A stretch of DNA of 64,000 nucleotides from Paraspadella gotoi (Eukaryota > Chaetognatha): assembly GCA_051294375.1 (NCBI GenBank), contig CM119267.1, positions 16,093,454 through 16,157,453 of the forward strand. Direction: 5' to 3'. Shown one piece after another: positions 1 through 11,177 of this stretch. Under the pieces are notes generated by a model that was not told the origin of the DNA, made no database searches, and saw only the letters and a program-made list of their open reading frames with translations. Positions within the stretch are counted from its first letter, which is position 1, and each line of letters opens with the position of its first letter. The translations under genes and the position numbers were made by a program.

Positions 1-22
1 CGACGACGACGACGACGACGAC
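1..22. repeat. (CGA)n trinucleotide repeat at left edge
   Basis: Seven perfect CGA units open the window, followed by a degenerate continuation (atgaagccgacgacgacga) to about 45. The repeat may extend left of the window. Confidence 0.9.
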
Positions 23-162
23 CATGAAGCCGACGACGACGAACACAAATAATCCATAATTGGGCAGAATTGCTCCCCGTCTTCTCGAGCAATGGGGGAG
101 CCACGCCTACCCGAATTTTCCTCCCTCTCGCTCTCTCTATCTCTCATTGGCTTTGGATATTT

Positions 163-344
163 NNNNNNNNNNNNNNNNNNNNNNNNNNNNNNNNNNNNNN
201 NNNNNNNNNNNNNNNNNNNNNNNNNNNNNNNNNNNNNNNNNNNNNNNNNNNNNNNNNNNNNNNNNNNNNNNNNNNNNNNNNNNNNNNNNNNNNNNNNNNN
301 NNNNNNNNNNNNNNNNNNNNNNNNNNNNNNNNNNNNNNNNNNNN
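163..344. other. assembly gap (182 N)
   Basis: Run of N. CT-rich repeat lies just left and resumes at the right edge, so the gap probably sits in a CT microsatellite. Confidence 0.99.
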
Positions 345-802
345 TCTCTCTCTTTCTGGCTCCGGAAGTGACTCCGCTCGTCTTCGAAGAAGCAAACGAC
401 ATAAAATTTTGTGTGAATCGACCATAAAAATGGCGGCGCTATCTGATTGCATTAGAATAAAGCCACTGTGGAGATGAAGACCGAAGAGCGATAACCGGAG
501 AAAAATATGGCACAGCGATTCTTTGTTGTCGCAGTCAACGCAAATGCGGGCGCTATACTTAATAATTCGAATAAAACTTAGGTTTTATTAAATCGAAAAG
601 CGCTATTAAGAAATCGTTGTCGAGGTTGAAAGAACATTTCGCGTTATTGGTCGACGAATATCTAAATTTTTGCAACTTTAAGGGTTTTGTAATTTTTGGA
701 ATCGAGGGTTGCCACAACTGTGGTTATCGAATTCAGTTGGCCACAAATTAATGTCGATCGACCGATATTTAACGAGTTTTTAGATTCTTACAGGGTCGGA
801 GA

Positions 803-1019
803 NNNNNNNNNNNNNNNNNNNNNNNNNNNNNNNNNNNNNNNNNNNNNNNNNNNNNNNNNNNNNNNNNNNNNNNNNNNNNNNNNNNNNNNNNNNNNNNNNN
901 NNNNNNNNNNNNNNNNNNNNNNNNNNNNNNNNNNNNNNNNNNNNNNNNNNNNNNNNNNNNNNNNNNNNNNNNNNNNNNNNNNNNNNNNNNNNNNNNNNNN
1001 NNNNNNNNNNNNNNNNNNN
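803..1019. other. assembly gap (217 N)
   Basis: Run of N whose right edge opens directly into a GA dinucleotide tract (1020-1033). Confidence 0.99.
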
Positions 1020-1111
1020 GAGAGAGAGAGAGATTTTTTCCAGCCTCTCGCAACCAAGTCGAAAAGGACGGCTTCTGCTTATTTCACGCTGTTTTGAATC
1101 CAAGACAAACA

Positions 1112-1138
1112 TCGACGACGACGACGACGACGACGACA
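1112..1138. repeat. (CGA)n trinucleotide repeat
   Basis: Nearly perfect run of CGA units, the same motif as at the left edge and at 18.65, 53.68 and 60.55 kb. Confidence 0.9.
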
Positions 1139-1374
1139 GACGCACCAATGGTTATATCTTCAACGGCGATGGAATCGTTGCATAATAATTAATTGCTTCC
1201 TCAGATGGAACCAATAAAAGCAATTTCGGGTTCATCGCCGAAAACAACGACGATCGGGACGAAGAGGATTGAAATTTTGCTTTCTTAGAAATATATTTGG
1301 AATGAAAATGTATGCGAATTGGTATACTGTTATTAAATCGGATGAATTGGTAATATAATTTATAAACCCCCCCC

Positions 1375-1666
1375 NNNNNNNNNNNNNNNNNNNNNNNNNN
1401 NNNNNNNNNNNNNNNNNNNNNNNNNNNNNNNNNNNNNNNNNNNNNNNNNNNNNNNNNNNNNNNNNNNNNNNNNNNNNNNNNNNNNNNNNNNNNNNNNNNN
1501 NNNNNNNNNNNNNNNNNNNNNNNNNNNNNNNNNNNNNNNNNNNNNNNNNNNNNNNNNNNNNNNNNNNNNNNNNNNNNNNNNNNNNNNNNNNNNNNNNNNN
1601 NNNNNNNNNNNNNNNNNNNNNNNNNNNNNNNNNNNNNNNNNNNNNNNNNNNNNNNNNNNNNNNNNN
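1375..1666. other. assembly gap (292 N)
   Basis: Run of N preceded by eight C bases and followed by A-rich sequence. Confidence 0.99.
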
Positions 1667-1884
1667 AAAGAAAAATAATGGGAAAGAAAAGAGCGAAGTT
1701 TCGATTTGACAGAATCGAGTTTCTTGGATTTTTGTTTCTCATCCTCGGATTTTCTTACTTCTTCGTTTCAGAAAAAAAAAAGGGGGACGGTTCGAGCGAA
1801 AACAAAAGGCTGACGCTGGTCACTCTGCTCTTGGGTCAAATCGGTGGTCACTGCAGAGAGTTGGCGGTCGTTGCTGTCGGTTAA

Positions 1885-2600
1885 AAAAATGGTGGTCAAC
1901 GAATCGCGGACCGGGAATAAAATACGAGATTTTAAAAGAACAAAGAGTAAAAAAAAAAATTTGAAATTATTAAAATTTCAACGTTTCTGTTTTTGAGTTT
2001 TAATAACTCGGCCAGAGTAAATTTCTCCTGATATTGGCAGGTCCCAAGTTCGTGCCCTCGTCGACCTCAAGGGAAAAAATAAGAAAATTTGTCAAAATGT
2101 ACGTTTCGCTGCCTATTTTTTTTTGGTATTGCTTTGTACTTACTGATAAAAAAAAAAAATATTTAACTTGTCAACAAAAATTTTAGGCCGAATAGGAAAA
2201 TCGCTCTTCGTTCGAAAAAGGAAAACTTAAGGGGAGGACGACATCCAATTCTGTTAATTCGTGCATAGTTTGCATGGGAAAACCCCTTGTTCCCCTTCAA
2301 CAATCATCTATTTCCGAAGTTTAGACACCGAGACTGTTGACAGCGTTCGGGTGGGATTAAGAAAATCGGGAAAAAAAAACAATTTTGAAAAATAATTAAA
2401 TAACCACTGCCAACTTCGAGGTTTACAAGTATAGTTCCAATACCATTACCCCCACGGTGAGGAGAAGGAAGATGGTTTTATTACGTTCCCAGAAATCACG
2501 GTTGGAATCCTTTCACGGTTGTAAAAATAACCTTATACCGTATTATTTGGTCCCCGTTAGAAAAAAAAAAAACTTTCCCCAAAAAAAAGGACCTCGCAAG
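1885..2600. other. non-coding, A/T-rich stretch
   Basis: AT-rich sequence with many 8-12 base A or T runs. No open frame of useful length and no repeat structure seen beyond homopolymers. Confidence 0.6.
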
Positions 2601-2686
2601 CCTGCCCTTCAATGATAAACCAAATATTTTTTGAAAATGGCGACATAACAAAAAATATTTGGGATGCGGAATGATAAAAAAAAAAA

Positions 2687-2740
2687 AGAGAGGAAGGAGA
2701 GAGACGAAGAGAGAGAAGAAGAGAGAGAGAGAGAAGAGAG
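2687..2740 (+). repeat. GA-rich imperfect microsatellite
   Basis: Purine-only GA/GGA/GAA tract on the plus strand. The open frames across it (Arg-Glu-Arg-Glu or Leu-Ser-Leu-Ser) come from the repeat. Confidence 0.9.
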
Positions 2741-3125
2741 CCGGACACTCGGTTTAACTCGTTTGAAAGTTGTTTTTTTTTCGACGTCCACCCGCCCGGA
2801 CCCAGTTCGCGCGTTTTCGAGACCCGTTGCTCGTAACCTTTTGAAAGTTTGAACGATGGAGATCCCCGACGAATGTTTCGCTGAATCTCGAGATAGATCA
2901 TGAATTAAAAAGTCCCTCACGATGAATAAAAGGGCCAAGAAAAAAGAGAGAAAACTTTATTGTTACCCCAATAAAATCCCGTTAAAAACCAATATTCGGA
3001 ACGGGGCAAAGGTTAAATGGTGATCTTAAACAGCACCTACCCAGAACGTCTTCTCTCTCCTCTCTCTCCTTAAATTGACCAACGGCCATGCAAAAGAACG
3101 CTAAAACTAACTGATATCGTGAGCT

Positions 3126-3192
3126 GAGAGAGAGAAAGAGACTTAGAGAGAAAGGAGAGGAGAAAGAGAGAGAATGAGAAGAGAGAGAGAGG
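3126..3192 (+). repeat. GA-rich imperfect microsatellite
   Basis: Imperfect GA tract with GAAA and GGA interruptions. A small CT-rich tract (about 3050-3070) lies 55 bp upstream in the opposite base orientation. Confidence 0.88.
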
Positions 3193-3629
3193 CCGGGAGA
3201 ATATATTATAAGGGTTAAGGCATAACATTTAATCACCTAGTGACCGGTGGTAAAAAAAAAGGAATACAAATTTTTTGTAAAAGGTGAATGACGGAGGGAG
3301 GAGTTCCCGCCCACGGAGACGCCCAAAATTAAGTCCCCAACTCTCGGTTTAAATAAAATCTTTAATCCCGTTTCCTCGGCAAAAACCCCTGCCGTGATTC
3401 CGGTCCAAAGGGTTGGAAATTTTTGCCGTTGCCATCAAACCGCCGTTATTAGGGTCATTTGTTCCTCGACGATTGTTTACTCGTTGCCCCCGCAACGGCC
3501 CACCGAAATGCAGCGGTCAAGTAAGTTATTCTTTTCACATTTCTTCAAAAAAAATCACGAAAATCTTCAGATGTAAATTTGGGATTTTGCTATGAAAAAA
3601 CGAACGCATCACGCAACCGAGCATCGCTA

Positions 3630-3750
3630 GAGAGAGAGAGGAGGACACAGAGAGACACAGAGAGACACCCGAGAGACACAGAGAGAACCCGAAAGGAACA
3701 AACAGAGAAGACCACAGAGAGAACAGAGAGACACAGAGAGACACAGATGA
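3630..3750 (+). repeat. GAGAGACACA-type minisatellite
   Basis: A GA tract grading into a roughly 10-bp unit, agagacacag, repeated imperfectly to 3750. The 60-80 residue open frames over it are low-complexity artefacts. Confidence 0.85.
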
Positions 3751-3759
3751 GACAAAGCA

Positions 3760-5030
3760 ATTAACATTCATTTTTTTTATTTAAATAATCAAAAAACCCT
3801 ATATAATAAATAGTCTTGGGATTATATAACCAAAACCCAAATTAAAGGCCAAGTATTTTAAAGATTTTCTGCAATTTCTCTGACCTAAAAGTCCCTAACC
3901 AAAAAAAGAGACACTTCCGAAAAAGTGACACCTATTTAAATAGTGGTTTTTCTTAATCCCCCTATACTAGATTGATATTTAATTTATAAAACAAACCAAT
4001 TACCATCCGGTCAGTTACACATTGGCACATTTGCCGCATGAGCTGTCCACTGTCCCGTGATGTGCTTTTCGTTCCCGATGGTTTGCATACTAAAATTGAT
4101 ATGTACAATAGTCGGCCAATATTTTTTCTAACATTTTTACCCTAAACACATATTTTTATTTATGTTTTATTTATCATGTTTACTTTAAATGTTTATAAAA
4201 TTTGCATTTATAAATACTGTGGAATAAAAATACCAATAAATCCTAAAATCCCGCTTCATAGGCAGGAGCATCAGGGAGGCAAGGGAAGGAATCGTCTGGC
4301 TGAGGAGTGAGCTCAAATTAATAATGGCCCGCAAAAGTAAATCTTGAAATTTTTGTTTCGTCTTTTCTAATAATCTGATAAAAAAATTTTAAATTGTTCC
4401 ATTTAAGCTGTTAAAAAAATTATGTTTCATTTTCACTCAAAATTTTTTAGATTAAATTGAAATATAATCTTCGGTTTGCAAATTGCAATTTTACTGCGGA
4501 TTCATTTTAGAAAACCCATAGTAGTTGACTCACTTACTTGTGATTCCCATGACCTCATGATGAGGAGATTAAACTTTGGCTTTCTACCGTAAAAAACTTA
4601 TCTTGAAGAAAAAAATATAAAAAAGTTTTTGCTTCTGTTTCATTTTCTTTTCATTTCAATTCAAATTAAAAAGAAAATCTGATGGTTTTTAGGGTATCCT
4701 CATTGACCGGAAACCCCTTTTGAGAGTCGGAGATCGGAGGTTTGAAAACTCGGAATCTTCTTTCAGGACACACAGAAAAAGCGCTGTAATCTGCCCCTAA
4801 ATTTCAAATCAAATTCAATCAATTAAATTTATCAATCAGCATCCCCGGCTTGTTATCAATTGTCGTCGCTCGCCAAAAATGTCGGTTATTTTTTTCATTG
4901 AAGAATAGGCCCAAAAAATGCCAAGCATCTGATCAAAAATAAATTAACCAGTGGCGGCACCAAAACATGCGTAAATCGTGTTCAAGGGTTAAAACTAAAC
5001 CTGTGACCTGTAGTGACAATAATATGTTTT
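3760..5030. other. non-coding AT-rich stretch
   Basis: AT-rich, no open frame that looks like protein and no clear tandem structure. It runs directly into the minisatellite at 5.04 kb. Confidence 0.55.
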
Positions 5031-5039
5031 TTAAATTGC

Positions 5040-6312
5040 ATCATTTCTTTTTACTTATATCATTTTTTTCAACTTTCCATATTTTTTTCAACCTTTTTCA
5101 ATTTTCACCTTTTCATCTTTTTTATTTTTTCTCAACTTGCATAATTTTTTTTAACTTGGCCGCAATAAATTTTTTTCCAGCTTGCCCATAACTTTTTCTT
5201 TAACTTTGGCCATAAATTTCAGCCTTGCATAATTTTTTTAACTTGGCATTAATTTTTTTTCACGCTTGGGCAAATTTTTTCAACTTGGCATAATTTTTCA
5301 AGAACTTTGCATAATTTTTTCAACCTTGCCCCATAATTTTTTTCAACTTGGCCATAATTTTTTCAACCTTGCATTAATTTTTCCCCAACTGGCCATTTAA
5401 TTTTTCAACTTGGCCATAATTTGTTCAACCTTGGCCATAATTTTTTCGAACTTGGCCATAATTTTTTCAACTTGGGCATTAATTTTTTCAACTTGCATAA
5501 TTTTTTCTCAACTTGCCATAATTTTTTTCAACTTGCCATAAATTTTTTTTCAACTTGCATAATTTTTAAACTTGCCATAATTTTTTTCACTTTGGCAATA
5601 ATTTTTTCCAAAACTTGCATAACTTTTTTCAATTGCATATTTTTTCAATTTGCATAAATTTTCAACTTGGCCATTTTTTTCAACTTGCAACCCAATTTTT
5701 TCAAAACCTATGCACCAATTTGTTTCAACTTGGCCACAATTTTTTTCAACTTTGCATAATTTTTTCAACTTGCATAATTTTTTCAAACTTTGCATAATTA
5801 TTATATATAAAACCTTTGCATATTTTTTTCAACTTGCCATAAGTTTTCACTTGCCATAATTTTTTTTCAAACTGCAAATTTTTTCAACTTGGCATAATTT
5901 TTTAATTTGGTATAATTTTTTCAACCTGTGCATTAATTTTTTTTTCAACTTGGGCATTAATTTTTTTCAACCTTGGCATAATTTTTTAACTTGCCAAATT
6001 TTTTTCAACTTGCAAATAAATTTTTTTTCACACTTGGGCAATATTTTTTTTTCAACTTGCATTAATTTTTTCACTGCCCATAATTTTTTTAATTTGGCTA
6101 TAATTTTTTCAACTTGCCATAATTTTTTTTTATAACCTTGTATAATTTTTATAATTTTTGCCACCCCTTTTTCAACTTGCACTTACTTTTTTTCAACTTG
6201 CATACTTTTTTTTAAACTTGCATACTTTTTTTAACTTGCATACTTTTTTAACTTGCATATTTTTTTAACTTGCATACTTTTTTAAACTTTGCATATTTTT
6301 CAACTTGCTGTT
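5040..6312 (+). repeat. large AT-rich minisatellite, unit about 18-22 bp
   Basis: About 60 degenerate copies of a unit close to cataattttttcaacttg, with length changes mainly in the T run and in single G or C bases (ttgg/ttgcc). Towards the right end the unit changes to a cataCttttttt variant (6185-6300). The Asn-Phe-Phe-rich open frames in it (for example 5421-5657) are produced by the repeat and are not genes. A three-unit fragment of the same repeat occurs at 40.13-40.18 kb. Confidence 0.95.
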
Positions 6313-7520
6313 AATAAAAATCAATTAAAAGTTTTTATAAGAAAAAAATAATCGAAAAAAATGACAGAAAAAAAACGACCCAAATTCAAGGGTAAAGTTA
6401 AAATCGCTAAAGCGATTTTACAATTCATTCATTCACTATTGATTATGCTTTTTTTTGCACACTTTTTTTCCATCCCGAAGCCCCCTTTGCTGCAGCTCCT
6501 GAAGCAGCGGGACTCAAGCAGACACACCAATACTTCTTCTCCCCTTTTGCTGCCTTCAATCGTCCGCCCTTTATTGCCTCACTCGTTTTGTGTTCGCTCT
6601 CATCGTCGCATGCCTTCCGGTCATCGTCATCGTTTTTGTCGATCCCGATCCTGACACTGAGAATCCAAGCCAGATTACTCAAAGAGATCAGTCATACGGC
6701 AAGGGGGTTCGATGCATTACAATTAAAAAGGCAATTTTTTACATTATCTACCTTTGACTGGTGGTTGATTCACTTTCCTCCATTGCAGCTTTTGTTATTA
6801 TTCTCCAAACGCTTTCGCCAATTCTTTTATCTTTTTTTTTTTCAAAAATCTAAAAAAACTTTTTTGACGAAGAAAAGTTATGGATTAAGACGGTCGATTT
6901 GATTTTTACTGGCAACTTTTCCTTTGCTGTTTTCTTCTGCCATCAATTGCGTCGACGATCGCTTCCTCATTTATTCTTTCTCTTCTAGTTGCAGTAGAAT
7001 TAAAAAATAAGAACTTTCTCAAAATGATAAGGGGAAAAAAAATGTGTTTTTACGCTCGAAAAAAGTTTTGAAACTCAAATAAAAAATTTGGAAAAATTGG
7101 AAAAATTTCCAGAAAAAAGAAATAAAGAAAGATAAAAAATAGCGCGACTTTGTTCATTTAGATGAATTAGGAGATTGCGCAGTGTCTGACCGCATTCGTT
7201 TTTTTCCCAAGAAAAAATTTTTTTTTAATATTTTTTTTTTGCGTTTCCAAGATTAGCCATTTCAATCTTTTGTACTTTTTTCTATGAACGATGTTTTAAG
7301 AATTTTAAAAAAAAGGGATGCGCTCAGAACTTAGATAATTTCCAGGTGAGGCGATATTGAACCAAAAAATGAATGACCCTCCGTCACTCCGTTTGGCGCC
7401 GGAATTTTCAAAGAATTTCATGGTAACCTCTATAATCTTCCGCTTTCCGGAAATGATAGAGGGCCTGCCGTTTTTTCGACGTTCTAAAGTTTAGAATTAG
7501 CTCTAACTAATGAATATAGG
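6313..7520. other. non-coding, with CTG/TCG-rich patch at 6.48-6.67 kb
   Basis: The stretch 6475-6670 is less AT-rich than its surroundings. It carries an ATG-started plus-strand open frame of 97 residues (6361-6654) with a basic N-terminus and a hydrophobic segment near residues 22-38, then a Pro/Ser/Arg-rich tail. There is no recognisable domain, and the frame is not convincing as a gene. The rest is A/T homopolymer-rich. Confidence 0.4.
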
Positions 7521-7677
7521 CCCAAAAATTGATTCCTCCTCCCCTTAAAAAAAAAAGGAAGAAAGAAAAAAAAAGGGAAAAAGCTAAAAAGTTGAAAAGC
7601 GAAAAAAAAAAAGAGTCAAAGTTGGGAAGAAAAATCGAAAAAAGTTCAATAGTCAAATCATCAGATGTCAATGTTCG

Positions 7678-7680
<3 letters not shown>

Positions 7681-7726
<46 letters not shown>

Positions 7727-7764
7727 AGGAGAGAGAGAGAGAGAACGGAGAAGAGAGAGAGAGG

Positions 7765-7800
<36 letters not shown>

Positions 7801-7806
7801 AGAGTC
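7681..7806 (+). repeat. GA microsatellite
   Basis: About 125 bp of GA with a few GGA, GAA and GAATGA interruptions, preceded by an A-rich purine stretch from 7545. Confidence 0.92.
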
Positions 7807-8082
7807 ACTATGACATCTTTTCCAGGTTCAGGACAAAAATATCGATCAAGAATTTAAAAAGAAACAGAATGTTACAAAAAACAAACTCGAGACGAAACTA
7901 AAAATCCAGCTTTCTTTTCCATAGCGACGACAACGACGTTTTAACAACAAACAACAACAACTTGATCCCTAGCGCCGTTGACCTTTACCCGCGTACTAGT
8001 CGGGGGTGATCAAGCGCCCCCTTCCACACTCTCTCTACCCTCGCCCCCCTCCCCCCCAGCTCCCACTCTCTTCAACCCGAAA

Positions 8083-8319
8083 ATGCGGAAATCTGTGTCT
8101 CGAGGTCTCCGCGTGCCCGAGGGGGCTGAAAGGCAGGACACGACGGACACACAGCCGGCACGGAGCCTGGCACGCAGCGGAAAACAATTCAAATTTCACC
8201 CGATCGGTTTTGATGAGTGTGCGTTTGAGTTGAGCGATTTTTTCGTGGATTTCTCTGGTTTCGAGTTCCAGCCCCGTCCGCTGACATTAGTTGTGATGAT
8301 TAACTGGGCTAAAGGTTAA
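8083..8319 (+). CDS. hypothetical 78-residue open frame, possible exon
   Basis: I do not recognise this protein. The ATG at 8083 is the first in a frame that is open from at least 7978. The translation is not low-complexity: a basic first part (residues 1-40, rich in Arg, Thr and Ala) and a second part with many Phe and acidic residues. The frame ends just after an AAAG/GTTAAG sequence that could be a splice donor, so it could be an exon instead of a complete small gene. Base composition is more GC-rich than the neighbours. It lies between a GA tract and the GATGAGA array, with no neighbouring gene to support it. It may well be chance. Confidence 0.18.
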   Translation: MRKSVSRGLRVPEGAERQDTTDTQPARSLARSGKQFKFHPIGFDECAFELSDFFVDFSGFEFQPRPLTLVVMINWAKG

Positions 8320-8719
8320 GACTGTTTCCGTTTGCTTGTAAGAGAGAAGACGAGCGAGGCTAAAAGCTTGGGGAAGAGTGAAGAAAATGGAAGTTGTCTC
8401 GGACGATTCGTATTGGTATCGGAGGCGGGTCTATTCAGTAATTAGGTTAGTTTATAATCCTTTTTTTAAGGACGGCGAAAGGGATCAGGTAGAGAGCCGA
8501 AGGTGATCAATTGAATCCCTGGGGGGGGGGAGAGGCCATAAAATGATTAGATTTACTGGTCCTCGAGAGGGTCCAAGATTCCGTATGTTGTTAAAACAGG
8601 GACCTGTTTAAATTAGGGGCAAAGGCCACGGAATGTGGCGCAGCGTTAATTGGGGCAGTCTTATCATTGGCTACTGACATCGATAATGATATTAATGATT
8701 AATGATATCAAAAGAAATT

Positions 8720-8960
8720 GAGATGTGATAAGTGATAAGTGACAAGTGACAAGAGACAAGACACTAGAGACGAGAGATGAGATATGAGAGATGAGAAATG
8801 ACAGATGATATATGAGTTAAGAGATGAGAAATGACAGATGAGAGATGAGATATGAAAGATGAGAAATGACAGATGAGAGATGAGATATGAGAGATGAGAA
8901 ATGACAGAAGAGAGATGAGAGATGAGAAATGAGAGATGAGAAATTAGAGACGAGAGAAAT
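8720..8960 (+). repeat. purine-rich array with about 35-bp higher-order unit
   Basis: Starts as an 8-10 bp unit (gataagtgacaagtgacaag) and becomes a repeat of gatgagaaatgacagatg followed by gagatgagatatga, seen about four times between 8785 and 8955 with small changes. The basic element is gagatga. Confidence 0.88.
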
Positions 8961-9262
8961 ATCGAGTAACAAATGAAAAAAACGATGACGACGAGAGAAG
9001 ACGATGATGATAACGATGATAAAGATGTACTCCTTTTTGTTTACGGGGTTAATCTGTTGATTAGTTCGATGATAGTTTAACGAGAAGCGACGTGAGTTAG
9101 CGATCCGCCCTTCGTGTGTACAAAGAACGCGGAAAGAAAAAAAATCGCAGCGAAAAAGATGATAAAATGAAGTGGAATGGGAAAGGAAACACGGCGAACT
9201 AACGAAACAAAAATGTTGATAAAGAACTCATTTGTTTTTTTTTAGTATCTCATTGTTGGGAT

Positions 9263-9441
9263 ATAAATAGGGTTAATTTTACTTTCACCGACCGGGGTTA
9301 AGGGTTAGGGTTAAGAGTGGTTTAGGGTTAGGGTAATTAGGTAATAATTTTTATTATTTTTTTCAAAAAATAAATATTTTTAAATAGTTTTTCAAAAGAC
9401 GTCAAAACCCCGGTCGGCGAGAGTAAAATTTAGCCTATAAA
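9263..9441. mobile_element. MITE-like element with about 35-bp inverted ends
   Basis: The left arm (9263-9298) and right arm (9405-9441) are imperfect reverse complements. The inner 14 bases of each arm pair exactly (cgaccgggg core), and the outer parts pair with about five mismatches or indels. The 105-bp centre holds five GGTTAG/GGTTAA-type units followed by A/T runs. Size, terminal inverted repeats and lack of coding sequence fit a non-autonomous DNA element or foldback repeat. No clear target-site duplication was seen. Confidence 0.6.
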
Positions 9442-9816
9442 TCTTTAAAAGAAAGTCGAATTGTTGAGAAAATATTTATGATCGATAAGAAGCGAAAATC
9501 GACCGAATATATCGAAACAAAAATATAAACAAATCGAAGATTTTTACTCGAACATCGACTTTTTTTTTTCTTTTGAAATCGAAAAATCCAAGTTTCGCTG
9601 TCGAAATCCGAAGAAATTCGTGAATTTAGTTGTTTTTTAAATTTTCTTTAATTTATAAATCCTTTTTTTTTTTTTTTTGAGAAGAGAAATCTGAAAAGAT
9701 TTGAAGTCTTCCACAGATTCAATGAAGATCTTTTAAGCGAGAGAGGAGAAAATAAAGCGAGAGGGAAAGAGAGAGAGAGGATGAGGAATATTTTTCTCGA
9801 TTCCATAGCGCTTACA

Positions 9817-9919
9817 CACTCTCTCTCTCTCTCTCTCTCTCGTCTCTCTCTCTCTCTCCTCCTCCTCTCCTCTCTCTTCGTCTCGTCCACTTCATCCTCT
9901 CTCGTCCTCTCTCTCTCTC
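9817..9919 (-). repeat. CT microsatellite
   Basis: About 100 bp of CT/CCT with TCGT interruptions. A short GA tract (9768-9780) lies 37 bp upstream in the opposite orientation. Confidence 0.9.
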
Positions 9920-10287
9920 ATCTTTCAGCCCGCTTTTAGCCAGTTCGTGATTTTCGATTTTCCATCGCGAGATTTGAGAATTCGGGATCCCACGTCGCGA
10001 TCGAATTTGAGAAGACGGCAACGATTCTCGCCGACGATCCGGGGCGCTCCTACTCTCAATATATATGTTTTCTCCGAAGAAGACGTCGATAAAAAAAAAT
10101 GGGGGCGAAGGAGAAAAGGGGAAAAAAGGGGAAAGGGGAAATAAGTTGGAAAATGGGAATTGGGAATTCTTTTGAAGAAAGGAAATGGGAAAAGATTTGA
10201 AATGGAATCAATTATCATAATGAAAAATAGTTAAGAGATGGAACAATGAGAACAAATCTAAGAAAATATAAGCTGAAATAAGGGAAA

Positions 10288-10318
10288 AGAGAGAGAGAGA
10301 AGAGAGGAGAAGATGAGA

Positions 10319-10373
<55 letters not shown>
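10288..10373 (+). repeat. GA microsatellite
   Basis: Imperfect then nearly pure GA, 265 bp upstream of a CT tract that could pair with it. Confidence 0.9.
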
Positions 10374-10636
10374 TAAATTGAAAATGGAAAAGCAAAGTGG
10401 CCGCAAAATGAAAATCTTTTTCCCGACAATTTTGACAAATTTTCCTTTCCCTTGTGCATTTCTTTTTTTTTTTCACGAACATTTGTTTATTTGATTTTTT
10501 TTTGCCGATACGACATATCGAAATATGAAATTAAAAAAAATATTTTCGACGAAGTTTGATATAAAAGAAAAAAATATTACCGGAACGAGAAAAAGGGAAA
10601 TCGCAGAGAGAGAAAGACGTGAGGAAGAGAAAGGCA

Positions 10637-10638
<2 letters not shown>

Positions 10639-10724
<86 letters not shown>
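10639..10724 (-). repeat. CT microsatellite
   Basis: Nearly pure CT with two CCT interruptions. The long Ser-Leu frames covering it, extending into the GC-rich island, are artefacts. Confidence 0.92.
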
Positions 10725-10804
10725 GACAAATCGGGAAGCGGAAAAGAAAGAAGCAAGCCCTCGCCCCTCGCTTTTTTTTTTTCTCCTTTCGGAGAACAAC
10801 ACAA

Positions 10805-10965
10805 AAACCCCAGTTCAGCCGCTGGAGCCGCCGGAGCCGGCCGCAGGGCCCGCAGGACGCCGCGAGAGAGCGAGGGCGCGGAGCCGCGGCGGCCGCGGCT
10901 CGGAGCGGCGCGCCGCGGCGGGCGTCTGGCGGCGGCCTGGCGGGCTGCCTTCGGCCGAGAAGGAT
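10805..10965. promoter_or_regulatory. CpG-rich island (possible promoter or first exon)
   Basis: About 160 bp of very high G+C with dense CpG, including ccgcggcggccgcgg, in a generally AT-rich window. It lies between a CT tract (10639-10724) and an ATG-started frame (10983). In animals, islands like this often mark promoters or 5' exons. No TATA-like or initiator element could be assigned. Confidence 0.35.
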
Positions 10966-10982
10966 TCCCTCTCTTCTCTTCG

Positions 10983-11177
10983 ATGGACGACGACTGGCAA
11001 GCCCTTTTACAAGTCTGGTTAGGGAAATGGACTCGGGAAAAAGGGTGGAGGCGGGGAGGCGGAGAGGAGGAGGAGGAGGAGGAGAAAAGACGGGCGCCCA
11101 AAGAACGTGAAGAGAGAAAAAGCAAGGGAAGATTTTTTTTCTCTCATTTTTGGCAAATAAAGAAAACGAATATATAA
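10983..11177 (+). CDS. hypothetical 64-residue open frame beside CpG island
   Basis: Not recognised. A true ATG starts a frame whose first 22 residues (acidic start, three Trp) are not low-complexity. It then enters a Gly/Glu run encoded by a GGA repeat (11040-11090) and a basic tail, ending at 11177. The position just downstream of a CpG-rich island is what would be expected for a first coding exon, and a possible donor (ctg/gttagg) occurs at about 11017. The Glu run comes from a GGA microsatellite, so the real coding part, if any, would be short. Confidence 0.17.
   Translation: MDDDWQALLQVWLGKWTREKGWRRGGGEEEEEEEKRRAPKEREERKSKGRFFFSHFWQIKKTNI

Noticed and set aside
4299-4325. Hammerhead ribozyme-like core (ctgaggag)
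   Set aside because: No stem II and no closing GAAA at the required distance.
5421-6182. Asn/Phe-rich proteins in the 5.04-6.31 kb region, and the possibility of a CRISPR array
   Set aside because: The frames follow the minisatellite unit. The units are contiguous and degenerate, with no unique spacers of fixed length, so it is not CRISPR; the window is eukaryotic.
9290-9340. True telomere repeat
   Set aside because: Only five mixed GGTTAG/GGTTAA units, interrupted, inside an element with inverted ends. It is interstitial, not a chromosome end.
10577-11125. Long Ser-Leu / Arg-Glu open frames (also 7529-7813, 11861-12545, 16038-16557, 30011-30619, 35504-36070)
   Set aside because: They are produced by CT or GA dinucleotide repeats, which contain no stop codons in any frame. 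Frames exist on both strands and stop soon after the repeat ends.
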